From positions 119,098 to 183,097 of the forward strand of contig VAWU01000023.1 of the NCBI GenBank assembly GCA_005888325.1: 64,000 nt of DNA, read 5' to 3'. A program made the position numbers and the translations under genes. Below, piece by piece: positions 23,205 to 31,806 of this stretch. The notes below the pieces were generated by a model that saw nothing but the letters and a program-made list of their open reading frames with translations, did not search any database and was not told the DNA's origin. This DNA is from Actinomycetota bacterium. GTDB lineage: Bacteria; Actinomycetota; Acidimicrobiia; Acidimicrobiales; AC-14. The stretch's first letter is position 1. Every line of letters begins with the position of its first letter.

Positions 23205-25436
23205 ATGGTGCTGGCACCCACGACGAGCCGCTGGGACGTGGTGACGGGTCCGAGGGCGCGGGCCGGGTACGTGGCCGCCATAATCACCGCGGCCGCCTTC
23301 TGGTGCCTCGGCCGGTGGGACCTGGTCAACCCGCTGTCGCCGCTCCAGCTGGTCGTGCTGTTCGGCGGCGGGAACCTCTTCACCAAGTTCGTGGCCGTCT
23401 GGTGTCGCGCCCGCGCCTCCTACGCCCGCGCCCTGATCCGCATCGCGTCCGAGACGGCGCTCATCACGATCGTGATGTACGCGACCGGCTGGGGGCCGGT
23501 GCTGGCGGTCGGCTACATGTTCCTCGTGCACGACGTCGTCGGCGACGTCGGCGCCCGCGCCTGGCGGATCGTTCTCGTGTGCGCGCTCACCGGCATCGCC
23601 CTGGGGCAGCTCGCCATCGCCGCCAACATCGCGCCATCGTTCATCGCCGCCCCGCGGGTGCACGGGCTGGCGTCCCTCGGCGCGCTCGGGTTGGCGTTCG
23701 CCGTGCGGATGTTCGGACGGGCCACGGAGGAGAAGGAGCACGCGCGCCAGACCGTGGTGCGCAGCGAGCGGCGCATGAGCGCGCTCGTCCAGAACGCCTC
23801 CGACATCATCATCGTGCTCGACCGCGACCGTTCGTTCGTCTACGTCAGCCCCGCGATCGAGCGCATCCTCGGGGCGCCGGCCGAGTCCTACCTCGGCCCG
23901 GACCACGTGGAGATGATCCACCCGGACGACCTCGACACCACGCGCGAAGTGATGCTCGAGGCGATCGAGCACCCGGGCCGTCAGGTGCGGACGGAGCTGC
24001 GCGTCCAGCATCACGACGGCAGCTGGCGCTGGATGGAGGCGAGCCTCGTCAACCTGCTCGACGAGCCCGCGGTGGGAGGCATCGTCGTCAACCTCCACGA
24101 CGTGACCGACCGGCGCCACCAGGCGCTGCACGACATGCTCACCGGGCTTCCCAACCGGGCGTCGCTCGCCGAACGGCTGCGGCAGTCGATCGCCTGGGGA
24201 CGAGCGCGCGACGCGCAGTGGGCGCTGCTGCTCCTCGACGTCGACCGCTTCCGCGAGGTGAACGACACCTTCGGGCACCACAACGGCGACAAGCTCCTGC
24301 GCGAGATCGGCGCGCGGGTCAGCGGGATGCTCGGGGAACGCGATGTCGTGGCGCGGCTGGGTGGCGACGAGTTCGCGGTGTTGTGGGAGGTGGAGGACGA
24401 GGCCGGGGTGCTGGCGTTCGCGGCTCGGGTTCTCGACGAGTTGCGCCGGCCGGTCGCCGTCGAGGGCATGACCCTGTGCGTCGACGCGAGCATCGGCGTC
24501 GTCTTCGTCTCCGACAATGACGACGACCTCGACGACCTCCTGGCGCGGGCCGACGTCGCCATGTACGTGGCGAAGACGACGCACAGCGGCTGTGAGCTCT
24601 ACGACATGAACCGCGACCAGTCGAGCGTCGGCCGCACGGCGATGGCCGGCGAGCTGCGGCGGGCGCTCGACGGTCGCGAGCTGATCGTGCACTACCAGCC
24701 CAAGGTCGAGCTCGCCACCGGCCGGGTCATCGGGGCCGAGGCGCTCGTGCGCTGGCAGCATCCGCGCCACGGCCTCGTTCTTCCGGACAAGTTCGTGCCG
24801 GTGGCGGAGCAGACCGGGCTGATCGACGCGCTCAGTCGCTACGTCCTGGCCGCCGCCCTCGGCGAGTGCCGGCGCTGGCGCGAGGCGGGGTTCGACATGG
24901 GCGTTGCGGTCAACCTGTCGACGCGCAACCTGGTCGACGTGTCGCTGCCCGACGACGTGCGCCTCTTGCTCGCCGAGGCCGAGATCGCACCGGCCTCGCT
25001 CGACCTCGAGATCACCGAGAGCGCGCTGCTCGCCGACCCGCTTCGCGCGGCAGACGTCGTGCGGCGGCTCAGCGCGCTCGGGGTCCGCATCGCGATCGAC
25101 GATTTCGGTACCGGCTACTCGTCATTGGCGCACCTGCGCCGTCTGCTCGTCTCGGAGATCAAGATCGACAAGTCGTTCGTCACCACGATGGCAGCCAACG
25201 CCGACGACGCGATCATCGTGCGGTCGACGATCGAGCTCGCCCACAGCCTCGGCCTCCGCGTGGTCGCGGAAGGCATCGAGAGCAAGGTCGTGTGCGAGCA
25301 GCTGCGCGCCCTCGGCTGTGACATCGGTCAGGGCTACTACCTCGGGCCGCCCGTGGCGAGCGCTGAGCTCATGGACTGGCTGTGGGACCAGCACCGGCTC
25401 GCCGAAGGCGGCATCGAGGCCATCGCCAGCCGCTGA
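23205..25436 (+). CDS. Membrane PAS-GGDEF-EAL protein (c-di-GMP turnover)
   Basis: 743 residues. About six hydrophobic helices (18-170), a PAS/PAC domain at about 190-310 (MSALVQNASDIIIVLDRDRS, HDGSWRWMEA), GGDEF at about 315-470 with RLGGDEF intact, and EAL at about 490-735. EAL catalytic elements are present: EALVRW, NLSTRNL, ITESALL, IDDFGTGYSSLAHLRR, IKIDKSFV and VAEGIES. Both catalytic domains look intact, so the protein may switch between making and degrading c-di-GMP; in many such proteins one domain is regulatory. Start ATG 23205 has GATACG 6 nt upstream. It is divergent from 21607-23127. Confidence 0.93.
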   Translation: MVLAPTTSRWDVVTGPRARAGYVAAIITAAAFWCLGRWDLVNPLSPLQLVVLFGGGNLFTKFVAVWCRARASYARALIRIASETALITIVMYATGWGPVLAVGYMFLVHDVVGDVGARAWRIVLVCALTGIALGQLAIAANIAPSFIAAPRVHGLASLGALGLAFAVRMFGRATEEKEHARQTVVRSERRMSALVQNASDIIIVLDRDRSFVYVSPAIERILGAPAESYLGPDHVEMIHPDDLDTTREVMLEAIEHPGRQVRTELRVQHHDGSWRWMEASLVNLLDEPAVGGIVVNLHDVTDRRHQALHDMLTGLPNRASLAERLRQSIAWGRARDAQWALLLLDVDRFREVNDTFGHHNGDKLLREIGARVSGMLGERDVVARLGGDEFAVLWEVEDEAGVLAFAARVLDELRRPVAVEGMTLCVDASIGVVFVSDNDDDLDDLLARADVAMYVAKTTHSGCELYDMNRDQSSVGRTAMAGELRRALDGRELIVHYQPKVELATGRVIGAEALVRWQHPRHGLVLPDKFVPVAEQTGLIDALSRYVLAAALGECRRWREAGFDMGVAVNLSTRNLVDVSLPDDVRLLLAEAEIAPASLDLEITESALLADPLRAADVVRRLSALGVRIAIDDFGTGYSSLAHLRRLLVSEIKIDKSFVTTMAANADDAIIVRSTIELAHSLGLRVVAEGIESKVVCEQLRALGCDIGQGYYLGPPVASAELMDWLWDQHRLAEGGIEAIASR

Positions 25437-25491
25437 CGGCGCACGGTCGAGCCGACGGGCGGTCGCACCCCTGACGGGCGAAGATGGGCGC

Positions 25492-25899
25492 ATGACCAAC
25501 GAACCCCCGCGCCGTCATCCCCGAATCGCCCGCTCCCTCGCCGTGCTCGCGGTCGCAGCCGTCGCGCTCGGCTCCACCGCCTGCGGCAGCGACAAGAAGA
25601 CCAGTGCCGGCACCGGGGGGAAGACCACCTCGGGCGGCGCCACGTCGGGCACGGTGATCACGATCAAGGACTTCAAGTTCTCCCCCGACCCGCTCAAGGC
25701 ACCGGCGGGGGCCACGATCACGATCAAGAACGACGACACCACGACCCACACCGTGACGGCCGACGACAAGAGCTTCGACTCCGGTGAGGTCGCCAACGGC
25801 ACGTCGGGCAAGATCACGCTCCCCACCAAGGCCGCGACGGTCAAGTACCACTGCCAGATCCACAACTTCATGAAGGGCAGCATCGAGGTGACGGCCTGA
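25492..25899 (+). CDS. Cupredoxin-domain lipoprotein (plastocyanin/amicyanin-like)
   Basis: 135 residues. The signal peptide ends in the lipobox GSTAC, with Cys31 lipidated, then a Gly/Thr/Ser linker, then a blue-copper beta-sandwich. Type I copper ligands are His86 (TTTHTVT), Cys121, His124 and Met127 (YHCQIHNFM). VITIKDFKFSPDPLKAPAGATITIKN is the usual first half. It likely carries single electrons outside the membrane between respiratory components, or binds copper. The start ATG follows the GGDEF-EAL gene by 55 bp; no copper operon genes are next to it. Confidence 0.9.
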   Translation: MTNEPPRRHPRIARSLAVLAVAAVALGSTACGSDKKTSAGTGGKTTSGGATSGTVITIKDFKFSPDPLKAPAGATITIKNDDTTTHTVTADDKSFDSGEVANGTSGKITLPTKAATVKYHCQIHNFMKGSIEVTA

Positions 25900-25931
25900 T
25901 CCGTCCCTCCGGAGCCGGGGGCGGGGAGACC

Positions 25932-27014
25932 GTGAGGGCGCTCGTGCTGGAGGAGCCGAGGTGGCTGCGGGCGCACGACCTGCCCCGCCCCGCGGTCGGC
26001 GAAGACGACGGGCTCCTGCGCGTCGAAGCCTGCGGTCTCTGCGGCACCGATCACGAGCAGTACTCCGGCGTCCTGCGCGGTGGCTTCGCGTTCGTGCCCG
26101 GCCACGAGGTGGTCGGGGTCGTCGAGGCGCTCGGCGCGGCCGCGGCGGCGCGGTGGGACGTCGCGGTGGGCGACCGCGTCGCGGTCGAGGTCTTCCAGTC
26201 GTGCGGTGCGTGCGCGCCATGTGTCGCGGGGGAGTACCGGCACTGCCGCCGGCACGGCATCGGCGACATGTACGGCTTCATCCCGGTCGACAAGCCACCC
26301 GGCCTGTGGGGCGGATACGCGGACCACCAGTACCTCGCGCCGGACTCCCGGGTGCTGCGCGTGCCGGCGTCGCTCGACCCCGTCGTCGCCACCGCGTTCA
26401 ACCCGCTGGGCGCGGGCATCCGGTGGGGCGTCACCGTGCCCGGCACGTCCGAGGGCGACGTCGTTGCCGTGCTCGGGCCGGGGATACGCGGCCTGTCCGT
26501 AGTCGCGGCCGCACGCGAGGCCCGCGCCGGCTTCGTGCTGCTCACCGGGCATGGCCCGCGCGACCGCGAGCGGCTCGAGATCGGGCACGCGTTCGGCGCG
26601 GACCTCACTGTCGACAGCGCGGTCGACGATCCCGTCGCCGCGCTGAAGGACGCCACCGGCGGCCTCGCCGACGTCGTCGTCGACGTCACCGCCAAGGCGC
26701 CCGCCGCGCTGGCCCAGGCGCTGGCGCTGGCCCGACCGGGCGGCACCGTCGTGGTGGCGGGCACGCGCGGCTCGGCGGAGGCGCCCGGCTTCTGGCCGGA
26801 TCTCATCGTGTACAAGGAGCTGCGCATCCTCGGCGTGCTGGGCGTCGACACGACGGCGTACCGCGCCGCCCTCGACCTGCTCGCCTCGGGGCGCTATCCG
26901 TTCGTCGACCTGCCCCGGCGGGTGACGGGGCTCGAGGGGGTCGAAGCCCTGTTGCAGACCCTCGCGGGAGAGCGCGACGAGCCGCGCCCGGTCCACGCCG
27001 TGGTCGTACCGTGA
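25932..27014 (+). CDS. Zinc-dependent medium-chain alcohol dehydrogenase
   Basis: 360 residues from the GTG at 25932. Catalytic-zinc ligands are Cys in ACGLCGTDHEQYSG and His-Glu in VPGHEVVGVV. The structural-zinc lobe appears as CGACAPCVAGEYRHC, with four cysteines. The Rossmann fold motif is altered to VAVLGPGIRGLSVVAAAREAR instead of GxGxxG, still compatible with NAD(P). The rest matches threonine/sorbitol-dehydrogenase-like enzymes (ALARPGGTVVVAG). It oxidises an unknown alcohol in the cytoplasm. With the following small gene, MaoC-type dehydratase and acyl-CoA ligase it may belong to a lipid or xenobiotic catabolic segment. Confidence 0.87.
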   Translation: MRALVLEEPRWLRAHDLPRPAVGEDDGLLRVEACGLCGTDHEQYSGVLRGGFAFVPGHEVVGVVEALGAAAAARWDVAVGDRVAVEVFQSCGACAPCVAGEYRHCRRHGIGDMYGFIPVDKPPGLWGGYADHQYLAPDSRVLRVPASLDPVVATAFNPLGAGIRWGVTVPGTSEGDVVAVLGPGIRGLSVVAAAREARAGFVLLTGHGPRDRERLEIGHAFGADLTVDSAVDDPVAALKDATGGLADVVVDVTAKAPAALAQALALARPGGTVVVAGTRGSAEAPGFWPDLIVYKELRILGVLGVDTTAYRAALDLLASGRYPFVDLPRRVTGLEGVEALLQTLAGERDEPRPVHAVVVP

Positions 27015-27062
27015 ACCACCGGGGGGGTGCACGCCCGGCGCGGTCCGTGGTACGACGCAACC

Positions 27063-27470
27063 GTGAGCGAAGACCTCGAGCCGACCATCGTCGAGCCCCA
27101 CACCCACATCGACGGCGCGGTGATGATCTCGTTCGGCGCGGTGCAGACCGGTCGCGAGGCGCTGGCCGTCGAGACCTTCCTGGAGCTGTCCCGGTACCTC
27201 GGCCAGCTGCTCACCGACGGCGTCATCGCCGAGTTCCAGCCCTTCTTCTTCGCCGACGGCCAGCTCGGCGACGTGAGCGGCTTCTTCCTGGTGGAGGGTC
27301 AGCGGGCGAAGCTCGACGACCTCCGACGCGACGAGGCGTTCGTGCGCCAGATGCTGCGGGCCAGCGCGGCGACCGACAACGTGCGGGTGCACACGCTGAT
27401 CGCGGGCTCCGACGCGGGACGCCTCGTGAACCTCTACCGCGAGGTCCGCGCCGAGCTCGGCCTCATCTAG
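27063..27470 (+). CDS. Conserved-looking protein of unknown function, 135 residues
   Basis: The GTG at 27063 starts SEDLEPTIVEPHTHIDGAVM; TACGAC lies 6 nt upstream. The protein is acidic and soluble, with a central EFQPFFFADGQLGDVSGFFLVEG strand pair and a final LYREVRAELGLI helix. The pattern (beta-rich, DDLRRDEAFVRQMLRASA helix) recalls dimeric ferredoxin-like small proteins such as YciI/ABM folds, but I do not recognise a family. It lies between the alcohol dehydrogenase and the MaoC gene and may be co-expressed with them. Confidence 0.6.
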   Translation: MSEDLEPTIVEPHTHIDGAVMISFGAVQTGREALAVETFLELSRYLGQLLTDGVIAEFQPFFFADGQLGDVSGFFLVEGQRAKLDDLRRDEAFVRQMLRASAATDNVRVHTLIAGSDAGRLVNLYREVRAELGLI

Positions 27471-27485
27471 TGGCGGTACGCTCCT

Positions 27486-27515
27486 GACACCGACGTCAGG
27501 GACACCGACGTCAGG
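27486..27515 (+). repeat. 15-bp tandem duplication upstream of the MaoC gene
   Basis: GACACCGACGTCAGG occurs twice head-to-tail (27486-27500, 27501-27515), followed by two degenerate GGCACGAG copies up to about 27538. Each unit holds the palindrome GACGTC. It sits in the short promoter region of 27554. Confidence 0.7.
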
Positions 27516-27553
27516 GGCACGAGTCAGGGGCACGAGCAGAGACGGGGTGAGGC

Positions 27554-28735
27554 ATGACTCAGGTCGATGGGGCCCAGGCCGGCGAGCGCGTCACGCTCGA
27601 CACCACCGATGTCGACCGCCAGATCGGGCGGGAGCTCGGCGGGGGCCAGCTCAAGGAGCCGGTGTCGGCCACCGACATCCGCCGCTGGGTGCAGGGGATG
27701 CAGTACCCCAACCCGCTGCACTACGACGAGGAGCACGCGGCCCGCAGCCCGGTCGGGCGACTGGTCGCGCCGCAGTCCTTCCTGGTGTGCTGCGACGTCG
27801 GCCACGGCGCCACGCCCGCCATCGTGGGCACGATCCCCGGCACGCACATGATCTTCGGCGGCGACGAGTGGTGGTTCAGCGGCGTCCGGGTGTACCCCGG
27901 CGACCACCTGCGCCAGCGGCGGTGGTTCGTCGACTACAAGATCGCCGACACCAAGTTCGCGGGGCCGACCATGTTCAGCCGGGGCGACACCGTGCACACC
28001 AACGTGCGGGGGGAGCTCGTGGCCAAGCAGCGCAGCACCGCGGTGCGCTACCTGGCCGAGGAGGCCAGGCGGCGCGGGTTCTTCCACCAGGCCGCGCCCC
28101 GCCCGACGTGGACCCCCGAACGGCTGGCCGAGATCGACCGTCAACGATCGACGTGGATCCGCGCTCGGGCCGGAGAGCGCGGTCGCCGCTTCGATGACGT
28201 CTCGGTCGGCGACGCGATGGTGACCCGTCCGATCGGGCCCCACACGATCGCCACGTTCACGACCGAGTGGCGGGCGTTCATCTTCGCCGCGTGGGGCTCG
28301 AGCCGGCACGAGGGCCCCGACCACATCGAGGACGCGGGCTGGTTGCCCGAGATGTCGCGCAACCTCGAGGCCGCCCAGGAAGACCCGAGCCTGGCCGACG
28401 GTCTCTACAAGGGACCGTCGCGCGGCCACACCGACGAGGAGCACGCCGAGCTCATCGGCCTCCCACGCGCCTACGGCTACGGCGCCTCCATGGGCGCGTG
28501 GGCGCTCGACTACGCGGGCCACTGGGCGGGCGACCTCGGGTTCGTCCGCCACTCCGACATCCAGTACCGCTTCCCGCCGTTCGAGGGCGACGTGACGTTC
28601 GTCGACGGCGTCGTCGCGGCCAAGCGCTTCGACGCCACCGTCGGCGCCGGCCTGGTGGAGGTCGACCTGGTGATGACGAACCAGGACGGGTCGGTGATGG
28701 CCAAGGGCAAGGTGGAGATCCAGCTCGCGGCGTGA
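27554..28735 (+). CDS. Tandem hot-dog MaoC/FAS1-like dehydratase protein
   Basis: 393 residues. The N-terminal half is a FAS1-like dehydratase domain (VSATDIRRWVQGMQYPNPLHYDEEHA) and the C-terminal half is a second hot-dog fold (FDDVSVGDAMVTRPIGPHTIATFTTEW..., then HSDIQYRFPPFEGDVTFVDG). Relatives hydrate or dehydrate enoyl-CoA or hydroxyacyl-CoA thioesters in the cytoplasm. The canonical MaoC hydratase motif (Asp...His) is loosely represented by NPLHYDEEHA. Its stop overlaps the GTG of the acyl-CoA synthetase, indicating joint function in activating and hydrating an acyl substrate. Confidence 0.8.
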   Translation: MTQVDGAQAGERVTLDTTDVDRQIGRELGGGQLKEPVSATDIRRWVQGMQYPNPLHYDEEHAARSPVGRLVAPQSFLVCCDVGHGATPAIVGTIPGTHMIFGGDEWWFSGVRVYPGDHLRQRRWFVDYKIADTKFAGPTMFSRGDTVHTNVRGELVAKQRSTAVRYLAEEARRRGFFHQAAPRPTWTPERLAEIDRQRSTWIRARAGERGRRFDDVSVGDAMVTRPIGPHTIATFTTEWRAFIFAAWGSSRHEGPDHIEDAGWLPEMSRNLEAAQEDPSLADGLYKGPSRGHTDEEHAELIGLPRAYGYGASMGAWALDYAGHWAGDLGFVRHSDIQYRFPPFEGDVTFVDGVVAAKRFDATVGAGLVEVDLVMTNQDGSVMAKGKVEIQLAA

Positions 28736-30351
28736 CCACCTTCCGGGGGCCGCCGCTGTCGAGCGAGCCGGGCATCGGCTCGCTCACCCTCGGCGGCTTC
28801 CTGCGCGAGGTGGCCACCCGCCACGCCGACCGCGAGGCGATCGCCTTCCATCCCGACGGGATCGCCGGCCCCGTCCTGCGTTGGAGCTACGCGGGCCTGG
28901 CCGACGACGCGACGCGGATCGCAAAGGCGCTGCTGGCGGCCGGGGTGGGGAAGGGCACGCGCGTCGCGCTGCTGATGGGCAACCGGCCCGAGTGGGTGGC
29001 GACGGCCTACGGCGTGGCCCTCGCCGGGGCGGTGCTCGTCCCGCTCAACACGTGGTACGAGGCGCCCGAGCTCGCCTACGTCCTCCGGCACTCCGACGCC
29101 GCGCTCCTGCTCGTGCAGCGCCGGCTGCTGACGCACGACTACCTCGAGCGGCTGGCGCCCGCGGGAGGGCCGGAGCTCCCGTTCCTCCGTCGCGTGGTCT
29201 GCCTCGGCGACGAGTGGGACGAGCTCCTCGCTGCGGGCGACGACGTGAGGGACGCGCGGCTCGACGCCGCCGCGGCGGAGGTCGCGCCCGCCGACGACGC
29301 GCTCGTCGTGTACACGTCGGGCACCACGGCTCGTCCGAAGGGAGTGCTCCACGCGCACCGCGCGCCGACGTTGCAGGCGTGGCGCTTCGCGCGGCTCCTG
29401 CGCCTCGAGCCCGACGTGCGCACGTGGAGCGCGTTCCCCTTCTTCTGGTCCGCAGGCTTCAACATGGTCATGGGCGCCACCCTCGCGGGTGGCGGTTGTC
29501 TCGTGCTGCAGGAGACCTTCGAGCCGGGTGAGGCCCTTCGACTGCTCGAGTCCGAACGGGTGACGTCGCCGCACGCGTGGCCCCACCAGCTCGCGCAGCT
29601 CGAGGACCATCCCGACTGGGAGACGCGCGACCTGTCGGCGCTGAGGCACGTCGAGGCGTTCACCAGCTTCGGTCGCCACAAGACCGTGCACGTCGACGAC
29701 GCGTGGAGTCCGCGCGCCGCGTACGGCGCCACCGAGACGGCGACGATCGTTTGCGCCTTGCCCGCGGACGCGCCCGCCGGCGAGCGGGCCGACAACCACG
29801 GCGCGGTCCTGCCCGGCAACGCGCTGCGCATCCTCGACCCGACGACGGGCGACGCGTTGGAAGCCGGGCAGAGCGGCGAGATCGCGGTGAAGGGCCCGAC
29901 GTTGATGAAGGGCTACGTCAAGGTGCTCCCCGAAGCGTGCTTCGACGAGGACGGCTTCTTCCACACGGGCGACGCGGGCTTCGTCGACGAGCGCGACCGA
30001 CTGCACTGGACGGGCCGCACGAGCGACCTCATCAAGACGGGCGGCGCCAACGTGTCACCGGTCGAGATCGAGGAGACGTTGCTGAGGCACCCGGGCCTGA
30101 CCGCGGCGCTGGCGGTGGGCCTGCCGCACCCGACGCTCGGCGAGATCGTCGTGGTGTGCGCGGTGGCCCATCACGGCCACACCGTCGACGAGGAGGACGT
30201 GCGTGCGTTCCTGCGCGGGCGCATCGCGTCCTACAAGATCCCGCGGCGGGTGGTGCTCGTGGACGAGTCGGACCTCACCCGCACCGGCAATGCGAAGATC
30301 CGCACCGATGAGCTGCGGGCGCTCGCGTCGCGGTTGCTCGACGAGCGCTGA
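28732..30351 (+). CDS. AMP-forming acyl-CoA synthetase/ligase
   Basis: 539 residues from the GTG at 28732 (GTGA overlap with the previous stop). The P-loop-like motif VVYTSGTTARPKG, the A5 motif AAYGATETATIV, the A7 region FFHTGDAGFVDERDRLHWTGR, the hinge and A8 DLIKTGGANVSPVEIE and the A10 Lys in RTGNAKIRTDEL are all visible. It activates a carboxylic acid with ATP and joins it to CoA. Chain length or ring preference is not readable. The neighbouring dehydratase suggests that the CoA ester is next hydrated or dehydrated. Confidence 0.92.
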   Translation: MTTFRGPPLSSEPGIGSLTLGGFLREVATRHADREAIAFHPDGIAGPVLRWSYAGLADDATRIAKALLAAGVGKGTRVALLMGNRPEWVATAYGVALAGAVLVPLNTWYEAPELAYVLRHSDAALLLVQRRLLTHDYLERLAPAGGPELPFLRRVVCLGDEWDELLAAGDDVRDARLDAAAAEVAPADDALVVYTSGTTARPKGVLHAHRAPTLQAWRFARLLRLEPDVRTWSAFPFFWSAGFNMVMGATLAGGGCLVLQETFEPGEALRLLESERVTSPHAWPHQLAQLEDHPDWETRDLSALRHVEAFTSFGRHKTVHVDDAWSPRAAYGATETATIVCALPADAPAGERADNHGAVLPGNALRILDPTTGDALEAGQSGEIAVKGPTLMKGYVKVLPEACFDEDGFFHTGDAGFVDERDRLHWTGRTSDLIKTGGANVSPVEIEETLLRHPGLTAALAVGLPHPTLGEIVVVCAVAHHGHTVDEEDVRAFLRGRIASYKIPRRVVLVDESDLTRTGNAKIRTDELRALASRLLDER

Positions 30352-30368
30352 CCGACGCGTGCAGCCCC

Positions 30369-30890
30369 TCAGGGTCCGATGAGCAGCGTGCCCCTGACCG
30401 CGTGGCTGCCGGGCCCGATCTTCACCGAGACGCTCTCGGCCCTCGTCCGGCCCGGCTCGATCTCACCGATGCTCACGGGCACCGACGTGCCCCGCACCAC
30501 CAGCCTCACCGAGCCCCGCCAGGTGTAGCGGGTGTTGTTGGTGATGGGCAGGGTGACGCGCACATGACCCGGGCGGTCGGCGCCCACGGCCATGTCGAGC
30601 ACGAGCCCACCGCACTGGCCGTTCGCCTCCTCGGGTGTCAGCGTCGCCGCGCTGGTCACGAGGGGAGCGCCCCGCGCGGGTACCTCGAGGGTGAACGGCG
30701 CGCGCGTGCCTGCGCGGCAGGTGATGACGTGGGTGAGCCCGTCGAGCGAAGAAAGGCCGACGGGGATGAGGAAGATCCCGAACAACCCCAGCAGGGCCAG
30801 TCGCGAACGGAGGACGGTCGGCACTGCCTCAGTGTCGGCAGACGCGGTGGTCGGGTCAACGATCCCACCTCCGCCCGCCACCGCCGACAT
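30369..30890 (-). CDS. Single-pass membrane protein of unknown function
   Basis: 173 residues. The N-terminal 27 residues are followed by one membrane helix (LALLGLFGIFLIPVGLSSLDG, about 31-51). The exported part has two cysteines (ITCRAG and NGQCGG) and beta-rich segments such as RVTLPITNNTRYTWRGSVRLVV that resemble an immunoglobulin-like sandwich. No family is recognised. Convergent with the acyl-CoA synthetase and divergent from the GGDEF-like gene. Confidence 0.55.
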   Translation of the reverse strand: MSAVAGGGGIVDPTTASADTEAVPTVLRSRLALLGLFGIFLIPVGLSSLDGLTHVITCRAGTRAPFTLEVPARGAPLVTSAATLTPEEANGQCGGLVLDMAVGADRPGHVRVTLPITNNTRYTWRGSVRLVVRGTSVPVSIGEIEPGRTRAESVSVKIGPGSHAVRGTLLIGP

Positions 30891-30930
30891 CGCCGGGGCG
30901 CGCGGGCCGCTGTCTTACCATGAGGGGCCC

Positions 30931-31806
30931 GTGGACCCCACGAGAAGTCCCCTGCGGGGCATGAGCTACACCCAGGCCCGCCGACTGCTCGTGGCGGTCG
31001 GCGTCGGTGTCCTCGGCGTGCTCGCGCTCGTGATGTTCGCCCGGCGGGTGGAGGCGGTCGAGGTGGTCGCCGTCCTTCTCTTCGTACCCGTGTTCCTCGC
31101 GCTCCTGCGCTGGGACCTCGCGGGGGGCTTGGCGGCCGCAGCCGTCGCCAGCGTCGCGTACATCGCGATGCGCGCCTCCGCGATCGATGCGGTGGGCGCG
31201 AGTCGCTTCACCGGGCTGATCGTGGCCCGCGCCATCGGGTACTTCGTCTTCGGCGCGCTGGGGGGATGGGCCAACGCCTACCTGCGTGCGTCGCTGACGA
31301 AGCTCGACCTCTACGACCAGATCGACGATCTCACCGGGCTGTTCAACGCCCGCGCCTTCATCCTCGGAACCGACTTCGAGATGGCCCGAGCTCGCCGCTA
31401 CCAGTCGATCTTCGCGGTCGTCGTGGTGGACATCCCCGACGCGTCGCTCGAGCGCCTTCCGCGGCGAGCGTACGTCCGGCTCCTCCGCGAGCTGGGCCGC
31501 CTGCTGGGCGGAAGCGTGCGGGAGGTCGACCGGATGGCGCACGGTCGCGGCAACGCGCACCACCGTCTGGCCGCGATCCTCCCCGAGACCGGCCCCGAGG
31601 GCGCGCGCGTGTTTGCTGCGCGTCTGGCGGATCGGATGGCCGAGTTCCTCGGTGGGCGGGGCATCGCGCTCGACGCCGGCGGGCTGCGCGTCGTCGCGCT
31701 CACCTATCCCGACGACGAGGACGCGCTCGCGCAGCTACGCCGGGAGTTCGCGACGATCGACAACGTCGAGCATCCCGAGGCGTCTGAACCGACCCGCGCC
31801 CCGTGA
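30931..31806 (+). CDS. Membrane protein with degenerate GGDEF domain
   Basis: 291 residues from the GTG at 30931; the ATG at 30961 is an equally possible start. TACCAT at 30917-30922 could be a -10. About four hydrophobic helices (16-115) precede a GGDEF-like fold that starts normally with DQIDDLTGLFNARAFILGTDFEMARARR. At the active site, however, the GG(D/E)EF sequence is replaced by HGRGNAHHRLAAILPE, and the metal-binding DxDxFK is VDIPDASL. It therefore cannot be a normal diguanylate cyclase and may be a scaffold or nucleotide receptor. Its stop overlaps the GTG of the following ATP-grasp ligase (GTGA), so the two are coupled. Confidence 0.75.
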   Translation: MDPTRSPLRGMSYTQARRLLVAVGVGVLGVLALVMFARRVEAVEVVAVLLFVPVFLALLRWDLAGGLAAAAVASVAYIAMRASAIDAVGASRFTGLIVARAIGYFVFGALGGWANAYLRASLTKLDLYDQIDDLTGLFNARAFILGTDFEMARARRYQSIFAVVVVDIPDASLERLPRRAYVRLLRELGRLLGGSVREVDRMAHGRGNAHHRLAAILPETGPEGARVFAARLADRMAEFLGGRGIALDAGGLRVVALTYPDDEDALAQLRREFATIDNVEHPEASEPTRAP

